In this document: positions 1-4,841 of the stretch, in pieces | Numbering within the stretch: the first letter of the stretch is position 1 | Layout of the letters: each line of letters begins with the position of its first letter | Assembly (NCBI GenBank): GCA_964450725.1 | Contig: CAYVGO010000020.1 | Location: 1-35,249, forward strand | Direction: 5' to 3' | Length of the DNA: 35,249 bases | Origin: CAYVGO01 sp964450725 | GTDB taxonomy: Bacteria > Bacteroidota > Bacteroidia > Bacteroidales > UBA932 | Notes under the pieces: generated by a model | What the model was told of the DNA's origin: nothing | The model's input: the letters and a program-made list of their open reading frames with translations, nothing else | Database searches by the model: none | Translations under genes and position numbers: made by a program

Positions 1-730
1 CACCAGTTAAAATAATAGTGCCGGCACTATTACTTGTATTGGCAGATGTAATCAGCGTGATGTTGCCTGCGGCTTGGCTAACGGCGATTTTACCCGTGTT
101 GAAATTGTAGATTGCACTACCCGATACTGCCGAAACCGTGCCACCAGAGATGGTAACACTGCCCGTGCCGTTATTGTAGATTGCGTAACCCGTTGCTGTG
201 TTTTCTACCGTACCACCCGTAATGTCAAGCACATTGGCAGTAGCAGAATTAGTTAAACGAATAGTGCCGGTAGCACCTAAACCGGCAGATGTAATCAGTG
301 TGGTTTTGCCTTCGGCTTGGCTAATGGTGATTTTGCCCGTGCTGTTATTGTGGATTGCACTACCCGTTGTTGTAGAAACCGTACCACCTGAGATGGTAAC
401 ACTGCCCGTGCTGTTATTATAGATTGCTATACCCGTTGTTGCATTGATTGCCCCAGTGGTTGTGTTGTTATCAATAGCCAGAGACGCACCGTCTAAACGA
501 AATAACCCACTTCCTGAAGTGCCTGTTATTGTTTTTCCATTCAGTTGGATACTCACCGTGCCGCTTGCCGCCCTGTAGTAGTTTGCTCCAAAATCCAAGT
601 CGCCGTTCAGGATATAATTCCCTTCGGCAAGGGCTTGGTTTGTGGAGGTGGGAGCGGTTAATGGTGTTTGTGCAAAAGCGTTTGCACAGATTAGCATTGC
701 TGCTGCGAAGAGTACGAATAATTGTTTCAT
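1..730 (-). CDS. Secreted repeat protein, 5' part only (runs off the window)
   Basis: An open frame runs on the minus strand from an ATG at 730-728 to the left edge without a stop, so about 243 N-terminal residues are visible. Residues 1 to about 20 (MKQLFVLFAAAMLICANAFA) are a typical signal peptide ending in an AFA-Q cleavage site. The rest is rich in Ser, Thr, Gly and Asn and repeats the themes TGSVTISGGTVS, GSAIYNN and TGKITISQA. The spacing between equivalent segments is 81 residues; the matching DNA (agatggtaac at 148 and 391) is exactly 243 bases apart. Such repeats are usual in beta-helical surface or adhesin-like proteins of Bacteroidota, often sorted by a C-terminal type IX signal, but the C terminus is outside the window. 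No enzyme motif is seen. The existence of the gene is secure; the adhesin role is inference. Confidence 0.75.
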   Translation of the reverse strand, partial: MKQLFVLFAAAMLICANAFAQTPLTAPTSTNQALAEGNYILNGDLDFGANYYRAASGTVSIQLNGKTITGTSGSGLFRLDGASLAIDNNTTTGAINATTGIAIYNNSTGSVTISGGTVSTTTGSAIHNNSTGKITISQAEGKTTLITSAGLGATGTIRLTNSATANVLDITGGTVENTATGYAIYNNGTGSVTISGGTVSAVSGSAIYNFNTGKIAVSQAAGNITLITSANTSNSAGTIILTG

Positions 731-767
731 AATTGTTTATTGTATAATTGTGTAACTGTTTAATTGT

Positions 768-779
768 GGGCTAAAGCCC
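768..779. repeat. Palindrome GGGCTAAAGCCC, left outer end of a composite repeat
   Basis: This perfect 12-bp palindrome lies between the secreted-protein start and the first REPIN. The same palindrome, or its complement GGGCTTTAGCCC, occurs at 1317-1328, 1946-1957 and 1970-1981. The DNA that follows it here (gttgttg, tctgcctttg, tccgttg) is nearly the same as after the 1970 copy, so it appears to be the outer border of a larger nested element. Confidence 0.7.
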
Positions 780-802
780 GGTTGTTGTTTTCTGCCTTTG
801 TC

Positions 803-1316
803 TCCGTTGCTTAAAAGCAACGGCAATAGTACCTGTTCCATAGCCTTTGTTTGTAGCCATTCTCAGTATTATTGCTCAGAATGTATTAGGTACTATTGCC
901 GTTCGGCTTTAGCCAACGGATTAGAAAATGGATTTTAAGAAGGCAATCTCTCTCTGTATTTTGTTTTCTTCCTTTCTTAGTCCGTTGCTTAAAAGCAACG
1001 GCAATAGTACCTGTTCCATAGCCTTTGTTTGTAGCCATTCTCAGTATTATTGCTCAGAATGTATTAGGTACTATTGCCGTTCGGCTTTAGCCAACGGATT
1101 AGAAAATGGATTTTAAGAAGGCAATCTCTCTCTGTATTTTGTTTTCTTCCTTTCTTAGTCCGTTGCTTAAAAGCAACGGCAATAGTACCTGTTCCATAGC
1201 CTTTGTTTGTAGCCATTCTCAGTATTATTGCTCAGAATGTATTAGGTACTATTGCCGTTCGGCTTTAGCCAACGGATTAGAAAATGGATTTTAAGAAGGC
1301 AATCTCTCTCTGTATT
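803..1316. repeat. Three tandem 178-bp units, each holding one REPIN-like palindrome pair
   Basis: Units start at 803, 981 and 1159; the third is cut short at 1316, where GGGCTTTAGCCC begins. By eye the copies are identical. In each unit the first 118 bases (803-920, 981-1098, 1159-1276) run from one hairpin, CCGTTGCTTAAAAGCAACGG plus GCAATAGTACC, to an inverted second hairpin, GGTACTATTGCCG plus TTCGGCTTTAGCCAACGGA. Two REPs in inverted orientation with a short spacer is the definition of a REPIN. The remaining 60 bases are linker ending in gcaatctctctctg. The 62-codon frames seen here are a by-product of the repeat. Confidence 0.85.
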
Positions 1317-1328
1317 GGGCTTTAGCCC
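1317..1328. repeat. Palindrome GGGCTTTAGCCC containing the transposase stop codon
   Basis: This second copy of the outer palindrome abuts the truncated third 178-bp unit. The TAA stop of the minus-strand transposase (1324-1322) lies inside it, so gene and repeat border form one unit. Confidence 0.7.
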
Positions 1329-1753
1329 ACTTTGTTAAATCCATAAACCTTTATGAAATCACAATATTCTTCCTGAAATGTTTTCTTCTTATGATGTTCT
1401 TCCTGCCTTAAAATGTAATCAGATACTCTTGAAATATGGCTTTCGCTTACAGACACCGCAAAATAGTCATCTTGCCATTTAAGATACTGGTCAATATGCT
1501 GTTTGTTATACCAATGTGCATACTCTCCTTTAATGAGTTGGATTACCTTAGAGATATTTTGTTCTTTTCCTAAAAGCAGTAACAGATGGATATGTTCAAT
1601 ATGACCTCCTACTTGTAGGACAAACAGTCCTTTTTCTTTAACATTGGCACAGATATGAGCAAATAACTCTTCTCTCCGACTCTTTTCTGCCAGAGTAGGA
1701 TGTCTGTCTTTTGTACTCCAGACACAATGCAAGATAATTTTTACATAACTCAT
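1322..1753 (-). CDS. RAYT-type Y1 (IS200-like) transposase
   Basis: This 143-residue protein is of the IS200/IS605 TnpA fold, in the REP-associated tyrosine transposase (RAYT) branch. The HUH metal-binding motif is H54-I55-H56, within HIEHIHLLLL. The catalytic tyrosine is Y113 in SDYILRQEEHH, and the trailing Q-x-x-H-H pattern is typical of this branch. The ATG at 1753 (MSYVKIILHCVW) was chosen because the family begins at this beta-strand; a longer frame to 1795 starts inside the REP at 1772-1800 and adds an unrelated leader. Family members nick single-stranded DNA at hairpins and are thought to mobilise REP/REPIN sequences. The gene is flanked by such hairpins on both sides, and no separate IS ends or tnpB are seen. 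The frame is intact, so it may be active. Function is from family knowledge; the link to these REPs is inference from position. Confidence 0.9.
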   Translation of the reverse strand: MSYVKIILHCVWSTKDRHPTLAEKSRREELFAHICANVKEKGLFVLQVGGHIEHIHLLLLLGKEQNISKVIQLIKGEYAHWYNKQHIDQYLKWQDDYFAVSVSESHISRVSDYILRQEEHHKKKTFQEEYCDFIKVYGFNKVG

Positions 1754-1771
1754 GATGCTGTTTATATTGTG

Positions 1772-1921
1772 TCCGTTGGTTAAAACCAACGGCAATAGTA
1801 CTTATTGGTAAGTCCCTTCGGGACTACATCCTGCTACTTGCAGGGCTTTGCCATTATTAAAGTTAGTCCTGATAAGGACTTTTTCCTTTGATTACTATTG
1901 CCGTCAGTTTTAACTGACGGA
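1772..1921. repeat. REPIN flanking the transposase start
   Basis: The left hairpin is CCGTTGGTTAAAACCAACGG followed by GCAATAGTA. The inverted right hairpin is TACTATTGCCGTC, AGTTTTAACTGACGG. It ends at 1921, 150 bp in total. The spacer differs from the other copies and contains two further small palindromes (gtcccttcgggac and gtcctgataaggac). It begins 18 bases upstream of the transposase ATG, the usual place for a RAYT-associated REP. Confidence 0.8.
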
Positions 1922-1945
1922 TAATGAGTGGCAATCTCTCTCTGC

Positions 1946-1981
1946 GGGCTTTAGCCCTGATGTCATTGTGGGCTAAAGCCC
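1946..1981. repeat. Inverted pair of GGGCTTTAGCCC palindromes
   Basis: GGGCTTTAGCCC at 1946-1957 and GGGCTAAAGCCC at 1970-1981 are separated by 12 bases. Each follows or precedes conserved linker DNA (gcaatctctctctg before, gttgttctctgcctttg after), so two composite elements appear to abut here. Confidence 0.65.
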
Positions 1982-2004
1982 GATTGTTGTTCTCTGCCTT
2001 TGTG

Positions 2005-2188
2005 TCCGTTGGTTAAAACCAACGGCAATAGTACTTGTTCCAATTCCTTTGTTTGTTGCAATTCTTTGTCTCCGTTGCTTAAAAGCAACGGCAATAGTAC
2101 CTGTTCCAGTTCCTTACATACCCGAATGTATTAGGTACTATTGCCGTCAGTTTTGGTTGCTGAGCGAAGTCGAAGTTTAACTGACGGA
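2005..2188. repeat. Solo REP plus a REPIN with an enlarged right hairpin
   Basis: A lone left-type REP (CCGTTGGTTAAAACCAACGG, GCAATAGTAC) occupies 2005-2037. A full REPIN follows at 2071-2188, with left hairpin CCGTTGCTTAAAAGCAACGG. The loop of its right hairpin (CCGTCAGTTTT...AACTGACGG) is expanded by about 20 bases containing gctgagcgaagtcgaag. That sequence belongs to a second palindrome type, also seen at 2280-2305 and 3592-3613. Confidence 0.8.
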
Positions 2189-2226
2189 TTAGAAAATGGA
2201 TTTTAAGAAGGCAATCTCTCTATTTC

Positions 2227-2305
2227 CGGGTTCGACTACGCTCACCCGCCACCAGCCGTTCCCTGAGCTACAGCCGGCCGTTCCCTGAGCGGAGCCGAAG
2301 GGAAC
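2227..2305. repeat. Second palindrome family (TTCGACTnCGCTC type), two copies
   Basis: Stem-loops at 2227-2248 (CGGGT...ACCCG arms around TCGACTACGCTC) and 2280-2305 (GTTCCCT...AGGGAAC arms around GAGCGGAGCCGA) share the core GAGCGnAGnCGA or its complement. A truncated copy (gttccctgagctac) lies between them. The same core follows the REPIN at 3592-3613 and is nested in the loops of two REPINs. Confidence 0.65.
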
Positions 2306-2328
2306 ACATCACCCGAAGCCTACCTGCG

Positions 2329-2409
2329 GTAGGATTATGACCTTACAGTGTGTAGGATTATAACCCTACAATGTGTAGGATTGTAACCTTACAGTGTGTA
2401 GGGTTATGG
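2329..2409. repeat. 23-bp tandem array, about 3.5 units
   Basis: Units begin at 2329, 2352, 2375 and 2398, each starting GTAGGATTAT or a one- to two-base variant and ending ACAGTGT or ACAATGT. Each unit has a dyad (GTAGGnTTATAACCnTAC). The array touches the stop codon of the HU-like gene (2406-2404), so it may mark the 3' end of that transcript, but there is no T-tract of a classic terminator. Confidence 0.75.
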
Positions 2410-3165
2410 TGTTTCTATTTTTACAGGAGTTTTGAATCTTACGGTGCGAGGCTCCTTGACGAGTTCTTTACCTCTACCGGTGGATTGCGTAACGATTTCC
2501 AGCCAGTATGTACCTGCGGGCAGTGCGGGCGTAATGATTTCTACCTCAGAGGGCTGATTGCGGGTTACATCCGGGTCGGGTACGCGGATGGGTGTACCGC
2601 TGTCGCCGGTGGGGACGAACCATACGCCGCAGTCGGTGGCATGTGTACCTATTTCGTCGGAGGCTATCCGCAGCCCTTCACCTTTGATACGCAATCCGCG
2701 TTGGGGTGTAATCACGTTTTCGGTGTGGCTCTTGACCTCCTGTCGGGTGAAGAGGTCGAGCACCGTACCGATGACCGGCCCTGTGGGCAATGCGCCGATG
2801 TTTACTAATTGGTTACCTTCTGCAATAGCCTGCAATGTGGCTTGGCTGATGTTGATGGCCACTTCGAGTTTATGTCCTTTGGCGGGGTCAAAGGCGGCGG
2901 TTTCGCCATCGAAGCGTCCGCTGATGACTGTCATGGCGTGCAATAGGGTGGTGTTTACCTTCTTGCCGGCGGCGAGTTGCTTGACAATCATGCGTTCCAT
3001 TTTCTTAAACAAATCAACAATGGTCAGTTCGTTACTCTCGCTGCCTTCGGCAACAATGAGTCGGGCAAGGTCTTCGATTTGCAGTGTTTCGAGGTGCTGC
3101 ACAACGGCGGTGTAATCGTTTTCGTCGGCCGTGAGTTTGTTTTCTTTTAGTCTGAAGTTAATCAT
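2404..3165 (-). CDS. HU-like DNA-binding domain / DUF4469 protein
   Basis: This 253-residue protein is of a kind common in Bacteroidota. The N-terminal part (about 1-125) matches the HU/IHF-like domain family typified by Bvu_2165, with the pattern LTADENDYTAVV, TIVDLFKKMERMIVKQL and an HAMTVISGRFDG stretch. The C-terminal part (about 130-250) is the DUF4469 beta domain, with PALPAGTYWLEIVTQS near its end. Family members are small cytoplasmic nucleoid-type proteins; the DUF4469 role is unknown. The gene is monocistronic. It has a textbook promoter about 160 bases upstream and a paired palindrome upstream of that. It sits inside the repeat island, between REPINs, which fits an accessory role. 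The start is ATG at 3165, followed directly by the conserved N terminus. Family assignment is from recognised sequence features; no specific DNA target can be given. Confidence 0.85.
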   Translation of the reverse strand: MINFRLKENKLTADENDYTAVVQHLETLQIEDLARLIVAEGSESNELTIVDLFKKMERMIVKQLAAGKKVNTTLLHAMTVISGRFDGETAAFDPAKGHKLEVAINISQATLQAIAEGNQLVNIGALPTGPVIGTVLDLFTRQEVKSHTENVITPQRGLRIKGEGLRIASDEIGTHATDCGVWFVPTGDSGTPIRVPDPDVTRNQPSEVEIITPALPAGTYWLEIVTQSTGRGKELVKEPRTVRFKTPVKIETP

Positions 3166-3332
3166 AAGAATAGAATTAAAAAATGTGGGAATGTGGGAAT
3201 TAGATAATGTGTGAATAAGTCTGTAACCGAATAGAGAGTATCATCAGCATTGCACTTGAAGCCATAATCAGTAATGAGTAAATGATAATCGGTAAACAAT
3301 CAAAGAGATAGTTGTATGCTACAGAGTGGCGG

Positions 3333-3363
3333 CAAAGGTAGTGTAATTGGGTATTGTATCAAA
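3333..3363 (-). promoter_or_regulatory. Consensus Bacteroidota promoter of the HU-like gene
   Basis: Read on the minus strand, TTTG (3363-3360), exactly 19 bases, then TACCTTTG (3340-3333) matches the -33/-7 consensus of the Bacteroidota housekeeping sigma factor. The predicted start point is near 3328, giving a 5' leader of about 160 bases before the ATG at 3165. Confidence 0.8.
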
Positions 3364-3373
3364 GACCGAATTT

Positions 3374-3407
3374 TACTCTGAGAGTATTTTTTTTTACTCT
3401 GAGAGTA
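3374..3407. promoter_or_regulatory. Paired palindromic operator-like sites
   Basis: The 13-bp palindrome TACTCTGAGAGTA occurs twice, at 3374-3386 and 3395-3407, with centres 21 bases apart, so both sites face the same side of the helix. They lie just upstream of the -33 box of the HU-like gene (centres near -53 and -74), the position expected for an activator or regulator dimer pair. The cognate protein is unknown. Confidence 0.55.
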
Positions 3408-3448
3408 TTTCTGCACTTTTGAAGGGGTTTTTGTGTCTGTTCTCTGTC

Positions 3449-3566
3449 TCCGTTGGTTAAAACCAACGGCAATAGTACCTGTTCCAAAGCCTTATCTACC
3501 CGAATGTATTAGGTACTATTGCCGTCAGTTTTGGTTGCTGAGCGAAGTCGAAGTTTAACTGACGGA
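3449..3566. repeat. REPIN with nested insertion in the right hairpin loop
   Basis: The left hairpin is CCGTTGGTTAAAACCAACGG with GCAATAGTACC. The right hairpin is GGTACTATTGCCG with TCAGTTTT...AACTGACGG, and its loop carries the same extra gctgagcgaagtcgaag as the 2071-2188 copy. It is followed by the linker gcaatctctctatctc and a TTCGACTCCGCTC palindrome at 3592-3613. Confidence 0.8.
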
Positions 3567-3629
3567 TTAGAAATGGCAATCTCTCTATCTCCGGGTTCGA
3601 CTCCGCTCACCCTCCATCGGCGGCGGTCT

Positions 3630-4721
3630 CTATTTGTTGCGGAATTGGCTGGGGCTTACCCCTTTGTACTGTTTGAAAAGGCGGGAGAAGAGGCTGACGG
3701 ATGAAAACCCCGACCTTTGACAGATTGCTTCTATCGTCATTTCAGGATGGGACAGTAGCAGCGTTGCAGCATATTCAATACGGAAGGTATTGACGGCGTT
3801 ATAGAACGACCGGTATGCACTGCGTACAAATACTTCGCTGATATAACTTTTGTTGGTTCCTACCTGTCTGGCAAGTGTTTCGGTGGAGAGGTGCGTATCT
3901 AAATAGAGTTTTTCTTTAGCCATCAGTTCAAACACCAGCGTCTGCAACTCCCCGAACTTTGCTTCGCTGAGGCGAAACTTCTCGGCATCGTTAGAGACAT
4001 CGGCATCTTCCAGCTTTTCTGCAATCTTACGGTGGGGGTTGAGGGTATAGAAGAGAAACCATACGTTGACAACGGTAAACAAAATGTCGCGTCCCATCTT
4101 CACCCACATATCGTCAAAGGCAAAGTTAAGGTACATCAACACACAAATACCTAATGGTAACCACTCTATACGTCGGGCAAAACGCAGCGGGAAATCACTT
4201 TCTGTAGAGTACGACCTCTCGTTGATGGCTCTGATTTGCCTGCGAATCCTCAGTTGGATGCGGATAATGATGACCACATAGCCGAGACAGAGCGTGGTAA
4301 TGACCCAAAACAGAACCACCTTATTAAAGCCTAAGGACGGAAACCATCCCGGAACCACCGACAGCAAATAGCCCGACACCACCGCCACCGGCAGAAAGTA
4401 GAGCAGTAAATACCTTACAGGAGGAGTCTTTAGAAAGAAATAGGCTTGACACATCAAGGCCATCTGTGCCGGAAAGAAGAGGGTGGAAAAGGCGTTGACG
4501 TAAAACAGTGCTTCACTATTGCCGATCATCAACAGATAGGGAATCTCAAAGATTTGTGCCAGATAGAGTACGCCAACCACCTTCTGTCCGGGAAACAGCG
4601 CATCGTACGTATCTTGATAGGCCTGTGCTTTGTAAAACCACTTGAGTATCCAGCCGTAGAGATTGGTCAGGATGAAAATCAGGTTGGCGGTGTAGAAGAG
4701 TTGAAAGACATGAAATTCCAT
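3630..4721 (-). CDS. Membrane-anchored AraC-family transcriptional regulator
   Basis: The N-terminal two thirds (about residues 1-230 of 363) hold some six or seven hydrophobic segments, for example FQLFYTANLIFILTNLYGWI and VVLFWVITTLCLGYVVIIII-like stretches. The C-terminal 100 residues are an AraC/XylS double helix-turn-helix: LARQVGTNKSYISEVF, then the signature IEAICQRSGFSSVSLFSRLF and YKGVSPSQFR. The layout, a 6-7 helix membrane domain fused to an AraC DNA-binding domain, is common in Bacteroidota and suggests a one-component sensor; ligand and targets cannot be read. The ATG at 4721 is preferred: the longer TTG-started frame (4748) runs through the -7 box. With this start the ATG lies only four bases after that box, so the mRNA may be leaderless. 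The gene stands alone, between REP-type repeats. Confidence 0.85.
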   Translation of the reverse strand: MEFHVFQLFYTANLIFILTNLYGWILKWFYKAQAYQDTYDALFPGQKVVGVLYLAQIFEIPYLLMIGNSEALFYVNAFSTLFFPAQMALMCQAYFFLKTPPVRYLLLYFLPVAVVSGYLLSVVPGWFPSLGFNKVVLFWVITTLCLGYVVIIIRIQLRIRRQIRAINERSYSTESDFPLRFARRIEWLPLGICVLMYLNFAFDDMWVKMGRDILFTVVNVWFLFYTLNPHRKIAEKLEDADVSNDAEKFRLSEAKFGELQTLVFELMAKEKLYLDTHLSTETLARQVGTNKSYISEVFVRSAYRSFYNAVNTFRIEYAATLLLSHPEMTIEAICQRSGFSSVSLFSRLFKQYKGVSPSQFRNK

Positions 4722-4725
4722 GGTG

Positions 4726-4733
4726 CAAAGGTA
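4726..4733 (-). promoter_or_regulatory. -7 box immediately before the AraC-type regulator
   Basis: TACCTTTG is read on the minus strand, followed by CACC and then ATG. No good -33 motif is seen 19-21 bases upstream (that DNA is part of a GTAGAGACG repeat), so this is a tentative promoter. If it is used, transcription would start at or next to the start codon. Confidence 0.5.
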
Positions 4734-4748
4734 TGCAATATTCTTCAA

Positions 4749-4797
4749 GTAGAGACGGGTATTTTATTGTAGAGACGCGGAATGCCACGTCTCTACA
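4749..4797. repeat. GTAGAGACG palindrome with an extra half copy
   Basis: TGTAGAGACG (4768-4777) and CGTCTCTACA (4788-4797) form a perfect 10-bp stem with a 10-base loop. A further half copy, gtagagacgg, lies at 4750-4759. Degenerate copies occur at 11721, 16351, 24474 and 24545. Here it separates the 3' end of thrA from the regulator gene and may help end transcription. Confidence 0.7.
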
Positions 4798-4841
4798 GTG
4801 CTCTGTTCCTACAGGGGCTCATCGACATGATTTATTCTGCA

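Noticed and set aside
928..1294. Two identical 62-codon plus-strand frames as a repeated small gene
   Set aside because: They are copies of the same non-coding 178-bp REPIN unit; the frame crosses hairpins and has no promoter or known similarity.
1322..1753. A complete IS200-type insertion sequence
   Set aside because: No IS200-type ends or target site were recognised; the flanks are REPs, which fits a RAYT better than an autonomous IS.
1754..1795. Upstream extension of the transposase to 1795
   Set aside because: The added leader lies in the REP hairpin; the family begins at the ATG at 1753.
2329..2409. CRISPR array
   Set aside because: Units are contiguous without unique spacers and no cas genes are present; the same applies to 33434-33548.
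2371..2808. 145-codon plus-strand frame opposite the HU-like gene
   Set aside because: It is the antisense shadow of the well-supported HU/DUF4469 gene, with cysteine-rich, family-less translation.
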